Positions 38,441 through 54,870 of a DNA stretch of 64,000 bases are shown piece after piece. Source of the stretch: Prunus persica (Eukaryota > Streptophyta > Magnoliopsida > Rosales > Rosaceae). Position 1 is the first letter of the stretch, and each line of letters opens with the position of its first letter. Both the position numbers and the translations under genes were made by a program. The notes beneath the pieces were generated by a model. The model worked only from the letters and a program-made list of their open reading frames with translations, did no database searches and was not told where the DNA came from. The DNA is taken from the NCBI RefSeq assembly GCF_000346465.2, contig NC_034015.1:17097510-17161509 (forward strand), in the 5' to 3' direction.

Positions 38441-40711
38441 GTCACGAGCTAAAACTTTTTTTTGGGTCCATTGAGAACCAAGTATTGTATCTAAAAAGTT
38501 TAAATCACATGCTAAATTTGTGAAGCGCACGCACCATCACACATTACAAACTCATCTTTTCTTGAGATCGGTGTTGGATTGGACCTTGTCAAAGTGTAAC
38601 TTTAATTTCTCTATTTACAATTGTTCGTAGGAATCTCTTTCAGATAATTTATCACAAACACCAAAAAATAAAAAAAATAAAAATCATAATTGAATTTCAA
38701 AACTCATAATGACATCTCTAAATTCAATATTAAAGAATTGTAAACTTGCTATAATAATATTAAAGATGCATTTGGCGCTTAATTAATTTTGTCTCCTAAT
38801 TAGTTTCAGTGGTGTGTGAATGAGATTAGGCTTTTTATAGAATTTGGTGATGAAAGCCGCATATTAAAAAAGTAGGAGATTCTCCAATCTCCTTCCCAAA
38901 GCCAAACACAAAAGCTATGTGAAAGCCAACGACACACGCATGTACATGTTTATATTGTATATATGTCGATCGTTTCAAATTTTGAAGTGGAGACTGGAGA
39001 GTGAGACTTACAACAAGTCTTGTTACTTGACTTAATTTCTAGGCTGATAAAGTTTCTAATTAACCAACTGTAAAATTTCCTATTTTTACTTTAACATACG
39101 GAATTCGCATTTTATTGTAGGGGAAAATATTTGAATTTATTTTTTTGGTCGAAAGGGGATATTCAATAAAACTAGAACTTCACTCAAAACGGAGAGAGCA
39201 CAGAATTACAAAATAAGCAACTCAGTAAAAAAGCATAGCAGAACAACTTCGAGTAAACCTAATCGAATCGCTTTATCTAATTATTAGAGAGTTTGATTGA
39301 CCTAATAATGAGCAGATTTTAAGTTTAAAAAATCATAAATTGCTATGTACAAATTGACTTACAGGTTGTAACTAAAATTAAAAAATAAACTTAATTTTAA
39401 ATTAACATGACCGAACTTAATTTTGAGTTAACGTGATCAGACAACCTGACTCAATTTTTTCTTGAACTGTTGTGGATAGTTAAGAAGATGCATATACAGA
39501 ATGCCACGTGCACCACCGGCACATCACTGCTTGATTGCGTGTGTTTGTCCACATCCACATGTACAAATATTTTACGGGGCGCTAGCAAACCTCCAATAAA
39601 AGGCGATTGGTTTGCTTTGCTTTGCCTTTATAATATTGTGAGTGCGAAAAAAAACCAAATTGTTGTGTTCATACTGCCAAAAGTCCTTACTTCTTCAGTT
39701 GAAAATTGTTTACTTTTTTTGTTTTGCCTTTATCACTCCGCAAAAGTTGAAAAGTGTTTTTGAGAATTATTGGTTTGACTACGGCCCAGGCCAATGCACA
39801 CATATGCTTGCTGGTCAAAATAAAATAAATATAAAGAAATAAATAGAGCTTATATGATAACAAAACTCATTTTTTTTAAAAAAAATGTGAAGAAAAATAA
39901 TACTAAACTAATTTCCAGCTGATTCTAACAAATTAGATCATTAATAAAAAGAAAATTATTTTCATAGATTAAAACCGAAGTTTACTTTAGTCGATTTCAT
40001 GAGTAACATATCAAATTCCATCAATCGAATCGCTTAAAGGAATTCTTGGTTTCATACATACATTGAAATCCAAGTCTATTTTAGTAAGTCAAAGTTTTAT
40101 TTTTATTTTTATTTGTGTCATGTCTCAATATTTTCTTACCAGTTTTCAGGAGTATATACTTAACGGTGCCATATTTATTCCTATTGTCTGTAACAATATT
40201 TAAAGAATGTTAATTAAATTCCATGTGTTAAGATTTGAATAACCTGTATTTTGGATTCAATATTCAATGTGAAGACTTTTCTTTTTGATAAACTGCATTT
40301 TTTATTTTTTGTTTTTGTTTTTTGTTTTGGTTAGTGGCAAGAGCACTAGATCATCCATCCATTCAATTGACTATGTCATACACCAGATATAATTTAAAAA
40401 CTCAGGATAATCCTCCAACCAACCAACCAAACAAGAAATCATTTATTTAGTTTTCAAAGTAATATGACTTTTTTTGGCTAACGTTCTCTGGGGTGTTAAT
40501 TATATCAATTATTTCGTCAAATTAAGGGTTATTTTCGTCTATCTAAAGTTAGGATTTACTTTGACCCATATTCACTATGGCCCTTGTCTCATAATTATCC
40601 CTTCAACTATTTCTGATAAACTAGATCCCAACCCAGTGCTCATGCCTATTTGTGACAAATTGACATTTGAGAGTTTATTCGCATGAAACTAAAGTTTAAG
40701 AAACCTAACAA
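38441..40711. other. Intergenic, AT-rich, gene-free
   Basis: About 2.3 kb with no recognisable gene. The short frames at 39470-39842 and 40474-40686 lack family features and are probably chance. Confidence 0.5.
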
Positions 40712-40842
40712 AAGACTCACTAGTGTAGTGGTATAGAGTATTTATTTTCTCAGACAAAGTCCTGACATCCGTGTAGTGTGTGTGAGTTTAGTATGCTATC
40801 GTTCCTCTCAATAAGAAATGTCCTGAAAAAAAAACAAAAAAA
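40712..40842 (+). mobile_element. Second copy of the 30423 SINE, B box deleted
   Basis: Aligns along its length with the SINE at 30423: CACTAGTGTAGTGG against CACTAGTATAGTGG, then CATCCGTGTAGTGTGTGTGA, TATGCTATCG, CTCAATAAGAAATGTCCT and an A tail. About ten bases that hold the B box in the first copy are missing here, so this copy is transcriptionally dead. Confidence 0.75.
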
Positions 40843-41247
40843 CGTTAAAGGAAGCTCAAATATTACACATTCACATTTGAGTTTTTGGAGATGTCCAAAG
40901 ACCAAGTCCACACACAAAACAAGTCTGACGCCGACTTTATCAAGTCTCCATGCTCACTGTCACAGGCTCACTCACACCCTTCACACCATTGCTAATTACA
41001 GTTTTGCCCCCACAATTTTCTCAATTAATTATGAATTTTTATTTTTTACTTTGATCAAAATCAGTTTCAAATTTGAGTGGGTCAAGCCATGTATGCAATT
41101 TTCTACTTCTCACAAGTAAATTATGAAAGCACTTTTTGAAATTGCGGTCTTAAACCAATTTTCTTCCAACACATGCACAAGAATGTTTGCGCCTTTACCC
41201 CATTTTTATTCAAAGCAACAAGTATTAAATATACATTGGTCACACAT

Positions 41248-41915
41248 TTAAAGTAGGTTTAAATGTGAAAATGGTCTCTATGTTTTACTTATTTGGTCAA
41301 TTTAATTTTTGTGTTTTTAATTTGACTAATTTAGTTCTTGTATTTTACTGCGTTAGTCAATATTAGTTTCCTCTTCCTTTCCTGCTCGATTCTTTTTTAT
41401 CTATTAATCATTGTGATGTTAAAATTGATCTTTTATTTTTAAATTAAAATTTTATGTTTCCTAAATAATTAGAGATTTTTTATTGGTTTAAATAATATTT
41501 AGAAATTCTTTCACTATCCGCATTCATTATGGAACGTTGCACTCCTTGACTATAATGGCTTACAACAACTGTTTTTTGATACATGGGTTATGCAGACAAG
41601 AAAACCGAGGCGGGGGGGTTAGAGAGACAGAGACAGAGAGAGTGGCGGTGGTGACTGGGACTGCTGATGTTGGCTATGGTAGTGGTGGTGGTGGCGGTAG
41701 CATGGGAGAAGATGACATAGAGGTTTGTTGGGTTTCTAGATTTTTTTATTTATATTTTATTATTTTATTTGTAAACCTAACTCAATAAAAAAATTATTAA
41801 TTTTTTTAACGGTAGTTTGATAAAATGAACAATATTAATTAACGAAATAAAACACAAAGACTTAATTGTCCAAATTAAAATTAAAAACCAAAGTGACTAA
41901 ATAAACCTTTAAAGT
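41248..41915. mobile_element. Possible MULE-like element with long diverged terminal inverted repeats
   Basis: The left flank (TTTAAAGTAGGTTTAAATG..., runs of GGTCAATTTAATTTTTGTG) and the reverse complement of the right flank (CTTTAAAGGTTTATTTAGTC..., GGACAATTAAGTCTTTGTG) look like diverged inverted repeats. Between them, 41600-41740 is unusually G-rich with GGTGG repeats, unlike its surroundings, and could be captured genic sequence. The boundaries are uncertain. Confidence 0.35.
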
Positions 41916-44100
41916 AACAGACTGTTAATTTGATTTTTGCAGGGTGTTCGATACATTATCGACTTTGTCAATGCAACTTTTTTATAAAAAAAATTTAAAA
42001 CAAAGGATGAACGCCCCCCCTGCATAGAAAATTCTTGACGAGTCATATGCATGAGACAAATAGTATATTATACCATAAAACTACCCCAAGTTTGTAGTAG
42101 ACAGACATGTACCCCATCATGGTCCCTATAAAAAGTCATTGTCGCAATAATAACCACATAAAATAAAATATAATTTTAGGCAATAATTGAGGGGAGACCA
42201 ACAACCAATGATCCTTGTTAGAACATGAATTTAAAAAAATATATATAAGCGATATTTTAACCTAATTTAAACTATAGAGAAAGAGATTCAAACTCGGGTA
42301 CAGAGTGTAGAGCACATCCCTTCTAACCAACTTAGCTAAAAACATGACCATTTGAACTCAGACCTTTTAATTTCAAGATAACCCTTTGTTAATTACAAAT
42401 CAACCGATGTTGAGGTGAAGTATAGATAATGTGGCCAAGGTGGCTGCTTAATTACAAACATACATTTAAATTTGTTTTGACAATATTGTTTATAAACTTA
42501 TATTCGAAAATTGGAATCTTTAGGATTCAAGACACAATTAGTTTGGCTAAGTTTATATAAATTGTCTCGGTCAAACAATTTTATATAGTTTACATGAAAC
42601 ATTTCCATGAGCTTCATTATCCGACTTGCCATGCCGTCAAGGTCAGGCTCCCATCAAGTTAATACTTTTTGTGGCCTTTGAATCTCAGCCACAGACAGTC
42701 GTCTCATTTTTTTCTCTGGATTCGTCTGCCCTTTCAGTGAGGGAACCTAGCTAACTATGGCTGAGATTCATTGCCCTATATGCATTGATTTCTGTCACGA
42801 AAAAAAATACTTGTGTTCAGCTACTGCAACCTACTACATTTGGAGCAAAAGAAAAAAAAAATGCACGAGTCGAGGAGGGTTTGACTAGAGTAAGTAAATA
42901 GCTCGATTAATAGGTCAAGGATTCAATTTTCCTCTCATACGAAAAAGAAAAAGAAAAATCAATGCATATGTTGTCTTTTCTCATTGAGAATACTCAACTT
43001 AATTACCCTAAGCTATTATTTGGCCATCATTTTAGAAAAAATTTATATCCCCACCCTTGGCCGTAGACATCGTAGGACCCTAGCTAGCTTCAAGTTGTTT
43101 TTTGTTTTGTCAGCCTTGGACTAGTTGGTATTTGGTTTTTCTCTTTTCCCTCGGTTTGGTAGGATAATTAGCTCTCATGTGTGCCATTAGTCAACTATTT
43201 GAGAAGAACAATATCATCTCATTCACAATATATATCGAAAAGGTTTTGTTATTTGGATTTTATTTACTGAGTATATTGTTCATCACCTCTCTAATACATG
43301 CGAGTTTTATATGCACTGATGAAATCCATCTTTATTAGATGGTCAATAATATGGTCGATAAATATGATACAAATAAACATTGTTGATATCGAAAATACAT
43401 GAATGTATAAATTTCAACTAAGAAATGGGATCTACTAATAGATTGATGCACCATCATCCTGTGGGTGGGTTGCACAAAGTTGACGTGGTACCATCAACAA
43501 TATTCCCCAAAAGTTAGAAAAATAAAGACAAAGATTTGATAAGTAAAAGAAGACATAATCCGTGTACATTTATTGAAAAAACTTCCCATTACATTTACTA
43601 CGGATGACAGCACAAATCATTATCTGCAATATCCAACTCGTCATTTACTATTTTTCATTCTCATAAACCCCCTGAAACAAATTTACTTTTCACCTTTATC
43701 CGTAGTAATTCTTTCCTATTGTTTTAACTTTCACCGCGTTGACGACGTGGGCACACAGCATCTAGAATTTAACTTATCGTGTGGAAAAAAATATATTATA
43801 GAATTATAAATAATAAATTAATTATTTTTCACCCAATAAAATTGGAAAATTTTTTTTCCAAAATTTGTCTTGAAAGCGAATAATAAAAACACGATCTCCT
43901 CTCCCAACAAAAAACTGAGAAACGGGGGGCCTTCCGCGCCAACTCTTCCCCCGTAGGCCGTTCTCTCTTTTGTGTTTTTGGGTTTTCAATTTTTTTTTCT
44001 TTTTCTTTTTGTCAAAAGAAGTCTCTTTTGACCACCACCACCTTCCTCCCTCTATTTCTTCCCTTCTTCCTGCTATCTGCTCCAATCTTTCCTCTAATTT
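41916..44100. other. Intergenic upstream of the CDPK gene
   Basis: A SINE-like minus-strand stretch lies at 42280-42345 (B-box-like GAGTTTGAATCTC). A plus-strand tRNA-like stretch lies near 42890-42940. Inverted copies of TTACTACGGAT lie near 43596 and 43702. W-box core TTGAC occurs near 43739. No gene seen. The last ~250 bases are pyrimidine-rich and may be CDPK promoter or leader. Confidence 0.45.
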
Positions 44101-44280
44101 GCCTCCTCATTATCGCTATATCTATGTCTCCCTCTGATTCTTTCCATATAAGATTTGACTACCATCGCCAATAATTATTAAAATTCAATCTCCCAAATGG
44201 TTTTGGATCAAAATCTCTGAAAAGTGAAAACCCTCCCTTGTTTCTATTTGCCTTTGTTTTCTTATTTTATTGGGTAAATC

Positions 44281-48215
<3,935 letters not shown>

Positions 48216-49117
48216 ATTGGAATTAATGTTTTGAAAATTGGAAGTAAAAAGTGTGAGAAAAATGTTCCGGTTTTCTAGTTATAACTTATAACCATCCCGG
48301 ACCACTTTTGAACTCAAGTATTCAGCAATTGTATTCTGCATAGGATTGGATAAAACATTTCACTAAGGCGTGATGTTAGAGTTGGTGTGCGTCTGAAAAG
48401 AAGGCGGCTCCGGTTACTGTGGTTGTTAAAAGTGTACATCCTTTTGCAGGTGTTGGGGATTTCTTGGTTGTGCCGTACAAAATTATTATGTGTGACATAA
48501 ATAAATTTTAATGAAAATGTGGCAGATTAGAACCATCTTGTGTGTTTATTTCTTGATGCGGTATCGTGTTATTATATACCAATAGCGAAAACCAAAAGTA
48601 GAAAACATTTGAGCAACCGTAATTGACGAATGCGAACTTATTGATTTTAATTTTGCTCAATTGGATTTGGATTGACCTAAAAATGAAAAAACGCGTGCTC
48701 AAATTATTGAAATAAGCTCTTAGCCAAATGGTTGCATGGTGAGACGCAAAATAAGAAAACACATTAACATATCAAAATAAATAACAATAATTGCTAGACT
48801 GAATGTGCAATTACAATTACACCACTTTAACATATCTAATCTAAGGGGTTAGGCAGATCTGAAATACAATTTACAAATATATAAACCTCTCTATTGCCTT
48901 CCTAGTGCTGAGGAAATTTGTTACTAGAAAACAGAAAACCTTTGCTTTCTTGCTTGGATACTGGAGTCCGCAACTTTGAATTCGATTAGAAACTTGTGTG
49001 TTCAAAATAAACCGGAAGGTGTTCAGACCCACGGCTTATGATCAGGGTGTCATAGAAAACACAAGCTCTTGTGATGTTAGCAGTTCGATGAAGTCGGAAG
49101 TACAGGCAACCTATGTT
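48216..49117. other. Convergent intergenic region
   Basis: The CDPK and bHLH genes end towards each other here. A signal-like AATAAA lies near 48501, about 285 bp after the CDPK stop. The rest is probably 3' UTR of both genes. No other gene seen. Confidence 0.55.
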
Positions 49118-50737
49118 TCATTTGTTAGACTTGGGGACGTCACCTACGCTGTTGGAGGAGTTATCCTGAAGACCTTGAGATGAAGAATACCTACTTGATG
49201 AGCTTCCATCTGTAACAACCCTATCCTTCCTCTGTGATTGCTTGGACTTCCTACCTCCAGAAGATGAATCCTGTAAAACCCCATTCATTCAATCTTCCAT
49301 TTCTAATGTACAAAGTAGATTCATGTGTAACATATAGGTACCGTACATATATAAAAGTATTTCTGAAAAGTGTAGCTTCTATAAGTTTAAACGTTAAAAC
49401 TAACCTGTTGTGTCGAAGATCCTGGCATCTTAAGTTCAAGGTCGGTTGCCACATCATTGGAGTCATCACATCTTTCAGCATTGCTCCCCCTTTGCATATC
49501 TGATGACTTGCTTCTGGAATCTTGTTTGCTTGAAAGGTGGGAAACAGATGCATACTGAGGTGCCGGCTGTTCTACAGGAGGATTGGCAGGAGCTTGATAT
49601 GGGACAAAAGTTGAACAGGGATTGGGAATAGCAGCAGGAGTTTGAGTTTGAAAGTAAGGAAATGGCTGAAGTGACGGGTGCATGGGAATTGAGCCGGGAG
49701 GAACAGCTACAGGCATTGGATATGAGTATTGTGGAGCCATAACAACAGAAGGATCCATGGCAGCCCATGGAAACATAACTCTCAGTCTTTGCTGATACTG
49801 AACATTTAGATTCTCAATATCGGATTTCAAAGATGCCTTCTCTTCTCTTAGCTCATTCTTCTCCTGTGTTAGCTGCTTGCAATAAACAAGACTTCTGACG
49901 ACATTAGCATATGATCGGCCTTACAAGTTACAACCACAAGGATAATACACATTACATATTAAAAGGAACATCACCTCACCTCACGGGATTCATCAGTAAG
50001 CGCGGCACACTCGGCCTTTAGTTTGCCCACATCAGCAGTTAAATCCTTCAACATTTGAATTGTGTCTGTAAGGATGGTTGCCTTATCGTTCTTGGGCCTA
50101 TCTGGATCTACATTTCCAACATAACAATAAGGCATGCATGTTTCTTGAGAACTAAGGCACGCGTTTGGTAAACTACTTTTCACTTGTGAGGCACACAATC
50201 TGCCATTCACATGCTATATTGCTGATACTGTTAATCAAATTATGTAGCCTTCATTCATGTCAAGCTATTGTTGTGATGGTGAAACATGTTGTGCCAAAAG
50301 AGTAGTAGAATATTGACTCAGCTTTACCTAATGTGTTGCCCAACTCAAGAAAGTGCTCATTGAGTCGATCCCTCCTCAACTTTTCACGGTCTGCTTTCTG
50401 AACTTTTCTTGCAACAATTGGGTCCTTCGTCTCCACATCAGGCCTTTGTCTGCCACAAAATCAAACTATAAAAATCCAAACTTTCTCAACCCATCTGCTT
50501 CAAAACAATCAAGAATTTTTTTTCTCGAAATTATTTAATGAAAGAGACATTTAATTGCTGAATTCAAGCTAACCCAATAAAAGAAAACAGAAAATGTGTA
50601 AGGAAAAAAAATGGGAAATATAAAAACCTGGACTCAGAGTTGGAGTTGTGGGAGCGATTGGAGGAGGGCAAAAGAAGAGGCTGAGCAGAAGAAGGAGCTG
50701 AAGCAGCTGAGAAATCATCACCGTTCCATTGATCCAT
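49118..50737 (-). CDS. bHLH11: bHLH transcription factor, subgroup IVb (bHLH11/bHLH121-like)
   Basis: Nuclear DNA-binding regulator in the iron-homeostasis bHLH network, where IVb proteins pair with IVc (ILR3-type) factors. Five exons on the minus strand, 50737-50628, 50449-50328, 50107-49980, 49872-49405 and 49270-49118, give 326 residues. The ATG at 50737 (MDQWNGDDF) is the first in frame; longer versions would need a TTG. The basic region is at about 51-65 (RKVQKADREKLRRDR), with E59 and R63 but Lys55 where E-box binders usually have His. The helix-loop-helix runs to about 105, followed by a leucine-zipper-like coiled coil (TQEKNELREEKASLKSDIEN). The C-terminal half is Pro/Ser-rich (FPWAAMDPSVVM, PPGSIPMHPS). 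Syntenic position and the termini favour bHLH11, while the middle resembles bHLH121 (URI); the clade is sure, the member is not. Confidence 0.9.
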
Positions 50738-51168
50738 GCTCGCGGGCTCAGGCACATCAATCAAACCCTGGCCTTTGGCTTCAAATTTTCAGTCTAGGGT
50801 TTTGCTCTTCACTGCAAATTGAAGAATTTCAGGGAAAGAGGCAATCGAAAGATACAAAATTGAACACCTATCCCAGCTTTCCACAACAGAACTCACCACT
50901 GCGAGAATGGATGCCAATGCGATTTGGATATTGGATATTTCATTTTTTTAATTTTTAATTAAATTTAATATTTTATTAAAGCTTTGAAGGTAGAGACCAG
51001 GATTGGCTACGTTCCTGACCACGATAGTAATTTTAGAACTCTGTTTCCACACGTTGTAACAAACCGACGTCGTTTAAGCGGGGAGGGCTTTCGTTTACCT
51101 CCAAATTCTGAAAATGGAAATGGCTCGAGGGTTTCTGCTGTCTCTGTAAATTGGAAGAAAGGAAGAAG
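50738..51168. promoter_or_regulatory. Divergent promoter shared by bHLH and APE2 genes
   Basis: The two start codons point away from each other across 431 bp. Neither side has a convincing TATA box, which fits broadly expressed divergent pairs. On the bHLH side an out-of-frame ATG in the leader (about 50757) overlaps the main start and could lower translation. Confidence 0.6.
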
Positions 51169-54100
51169 ATGAAGATAGTGACGTACAACGTGAATGGGCT
51201 GAGGCCACGCATTGCGCAATTTGGCTCTCTTCTTAAATTGCTAAATTCGCTGGACGCAGATATCATTTGTGTTCAGGAAACCAAACTGAGAAGACAAGAA
51301 TTGACCGCCGACTTGGTCATGGCGGAGGGCTACGAGTCCTTCTTCTCCTGCACTCGTACCTCAGAGAAAGGCCGAACTGGATACTCCGGTAAGTATTTGT
51401 TCAATTGCCTCAACCAAACCGCAGCAGACTCTCTTCAAAATTTGCAACTTCAGTCTCGAATATGGATTGATTTCACGTCACATGTGAAGGTGTGGCTACG
51501 TTTTGCCGCGTAAAATCGGCATTCTCGAGTGACGAAGTAGCGTTGCCGGTGGCCGCAGAGGAAGGCTTCACTGGGCTCCTTGAGATTGGAAAAGGAGAAA
51601 TGGCTGCGGCTGCAGAAGGGCTGGAGGAGTTTTCGAAGGATGAGCTTCTTAAGGTTGATGGCGAGGGACGGTGTATTATCACAGATCATGGTCATTTTGG
51701 TATGTTTTTTCAAGTTTGAGTCTTTGTGCTTTCACTTGTTGGAGAAAAGTTAAAGCTTTTATTGACAATGCTTGTCTAGTTCTCTTCAATTTGTATGGGC
51801 CTCGAGCTGTATGTGATGACACAGAAAGGATTGAGTTTAAGCTCAAGTTTTTCAAGATTTTACAGGTAACTAAAGGGATCTTTTGCTCTTTTGAGTTACT
51901 ATATTATGTAGTTCCTTTCTTTTGTGCATTTATGCCTTTGGTTTATTACACGAAGTGTTTAATTAGCATGCAAAAGTTATAATTGTTTTTCTGTTGTGTT
52001 TTATTTATTTATGTATTAATGTAGGTAATTTTGTTGTAGAAAAGGTGGGAGTCTCTCCTGTTTCAGGGGAGGAGGATATTTGTTGTTGGTGATCTTAACA
52101 TTGCACCCACCTCTTTAGATCGTTGTGATGCAGAACCAGAATTTGAGAACAACCAGTATGATTTTTTTTCCTGATCTCTATGTAATAGTTACATGTGCAT
52201 GCAATGTTTGTACAGTTTTATAAGTAAAGCTCAATACCTAATATTTTGAGGAAATACCTTGTAGATTTAGAAGATGGTTTAGATCTATGTTGGTGGAAAA
52301 TAAAGGCTCATTCTTTGATGTTTTCAGAGCAAAGCATCCTAATAGGTAAAACTAATTCTCAAAAGGACTTCTAGTAGTCATTTGTTTTGTTCTTATGCAT
52401 ACTTGAGTTTGGATTTGAGTAATGCGTTATATTTGCTCTGTAGTCGTGGGAACATGTTTAGTCATTTGAAGTTATTATTGTATGATATCTTTCCTTCAAC
52501 ATATCTTGAGTGCCCCATTCAACTTCATGTTTTACTTTTATGGTTTAATCACATTATCATTATATGATCATTAAGTGCGATGGTGCATGATTTCGAGTTT
52601 GGATTTTTTACCATCAAGTCTTCTTCGGTCAGTATATTGAAAAGGCCATAATAAATTCTTACCATTTGTCAATCCTCCATGTTCTCCTCTATGTAGTCCT
52701 TTTTACCATCATTTTAATATTTTATGTCAAACTCTGACATTCATTGTTACCTGAAAGCGTCTGTCCTTTTTTTTGGTCTTACCTTGTTTATCCGTTTTGT
52801 GTGTGTGTGTGTGTGTGTGTGTTTTTTTTTTCTTCCTGCAGAAGAGAAGCGTACACATGCTGGCCACAAAATACAGGTGCTGAAGAATTTAATTATGGCT
52901 CTAGAATCGACCACATTCTTTGTGCAGGATCATGCTTACACCAAGAGCAGGACCTGCAAAGCCACAATTTTGTAACTTGCCATGTCAAGGAGTGTGACAT
53001 ATTGACACAGTATAAACGGTGGAAACCAGGAAATTCACTGAGGTATAGGATACATGGATGCTTGTTTTGTGTGCGTGTGCACCCCATTGGTGTGTGTCAT
53101 TCCTTTGTAGTTTTGCTTTCATGATTATGCAACAGTAGGTAATGTGCAATGCATGCATGTGGTACATATATATATGTAAGCATGTGTGAGGGTTAGGATT
53201 TTACTTTGACCTCTTTCCCTACCCACAGGTGGAAGGGAGGGCAGAGTATTAAACTTGAAGGCTCTGATCATGCTCCTGTTTACACAAGTTTGCTGGAAAT
53301 TCCTAGTGTCTTCCAGCATAGCACCCCATCTTTATCTGCTAGATACATTCCAATGGTTCGTGGGCTCCAGCAAACCCTGGGTATGAAATTATTTTTCCCC
53401 TTTTGCTGATGGTCTCTTTTTAATTTAGATATTTCTATGTATGCTGTCTTGCGAATTACATCAAGTGATAAGCCCGTTATTATGCACACTTGAAAATTCA
53501 AGGAAGTGACTGCTTTCTTGGTTTAGCTTCTATTTAGTGATCTGTTGAATTTATTTATATCAAAGCATGTGAATGCTATATGCTCTATTACTCTTTTACT
53601 TGATCATCTGTCAGTTTCAATCATTCTTTTCCCCTGAAGCCCTTGTTCTTTGTGCCTACTCAAACTTGACTGAACCCTTAGTCGTGTGCAGTATCAGTGT
53701 TAATGAAAAGACAAACTGCTGAACAAGTTAATTCAGATGGAGATATCATTAAAGAGAGTTGCAGTGAGAGAGAAAGAAGCTCGTCTGACCACTGTAGCAC
53801 ACCCGGTGTACCCAGTGGAAACTCATGTTCTTCTTCGAGCCAAAACTTTGAAGTTCTCAGTTCAAAAACAAATGAGCATTCCAACCGTTTTTCTATGGAG
53901 GATGCTTGTAACACCTTGGTGACTTTAGGTGGTCAACGTACCAAAAGAATGTGCGGCAGTGAACCAAAGAAAAAGGCAAAAAGGAGCTCTCAACTCTCAT
54001 TGAGGTCATTTTTCCAGAAAAGTTCAATCCCTAGCAATGGTGTCGGCAATGGTACTGATACTTCAACTAATCAGATAGATGTTCCAGATTCTAATCATCT

Positions 54101-54870
54101 GTCAAATGAAACTCCAATACCAGAGAATCAAGGTGGCAGTCCCAAGCAGTGTGAATTGAACTCAAGTGCATCAATTGAGGATCAGGATGAAGTAGATGTC
54201 TGTACTTTGGAGAAAGAGAAGAATAATTTTGCTCTAATGGAGTGGCAAAGGTTGCAGCAAGTCATGCAGAATAGCATACCACTTTGCAAGGGCCATAGGG
54301 AACCCTGTGTTGCTCGGGTTGTGAGGAAGCGAGGTGCTAATTTTGGACGCAGGTTTTATGTCTGTGCTCGTGCTGAGGTACTTTTTTTTATTTAAAAACT
54401 CAAATACTGCTATCAGCAAACACATCACTCCTTTCCTACCATGTTTTAGTTTTCCACTATTTTGTATGTGTTCAATTCGACCCATTGGTGGCTTCACCAA
54501 AAATGAAAAATAAAATTCAACCCAAACATATTCAGGTTCAGTTGATGCTGTAATAGTAGAAAACATCTGATAAATTTGCTGCAGTTCCATCAACCATGCA
54601 ACTATTTTCCCTTTGGTAGTTAGAACTCAGGACAGAACAAGCCACAAGCTGGGCAATCTGTTGTTCTACCCCCATTTTCCCTTTAAACCTTTGGGCGTTT
54701 GACGATTGATTGAAAAAGAGAGATGGTCTTCAGATTATGTATCTGTGTTTCATATGATATATGAAACTAACTAGTGGCATTTTTTGTTATCCATACAGGG
54801 GCCTGCATCTAACCCTGAAGCAAATTGTAATTATTTCAAATGGGCTGCTTCAAAACCTCGACAAAAATGA
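51169..54870 (+). CDS. APE2: DNA-(apurinic or apyrimidinic site) endonuclease 2
   Basis: Exonuclease III-family base-excision-repair nuclease with 3'-phosphodiesterase and 3'-5' exonuclease roles in the nucleus. Nine exons, 51169-51388, 51490-51699, 51780-51865, 52040-52155, 52265-52345, 52842-53042, 53229-53380, 53692-54377 and 54799-54870, give 607 residues. Catalytic motifs appear in order: [37 protein letters not shown] and GSDHAPV. A basic KKKAKR (448-453) suggests nuclear import and is followed by a PCNA-binding PIP box QLSLRSFF (456-463). The C-terminal GRF zinc finger (about 545-600) has Cys/His ligands in PLCKGH, PC, YVC and NC. The start is the ATG at 51169; the open frame reaches upstream only through a TTG. 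The acceptor of exon 6 is preceded by a TG repeat plus T run. Confidence 0.95.
52798..52831 (+). repeat. (TG)12-T10 tract at an APE2 splice acceptor
   Basis: Twelve TG units (52798-52821) and then ten T (52822-52831) end ten bases before the CAG acceptor of exon 52842-53042, so the microsatellite forms the polypyrimidine tract itself. Confidence 0.9.
54595..54680 (-). mobile_element. Possible SINE-like remnant in the last APE2 intron
   Basis: The minus strand reads a tRNA-like stretch with TGTCCTGAGTTCTAAC as a degraded B box and TTGCCCAGCTTGTGG as a possible A box. Short, and not certain. Confidence 0.3.

Noticed and set aside
40778..41119. 113-codon plus-strand frame
   Set aside because: It starts inside a SINE body and tail and continues into low-complexity intergenic sequence.
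43573..43809. Small frame with short inverted repeats of TTACTACGGAT
   Set aside because: The repeat is only about 11 bp and could be chance; the frame has no protein features.
50564..50764. Longer N-termini for the bHLH protein
   Set aside because: They begin at TTG codons, not ATG. The ATG at 50737 gives the natural MDQWNG start.
51151..51168. Upstream extension of APE2
   Set aside because: It starts at TTG. The ATG at 51169 begins the conserved [12 protein letters not shown].
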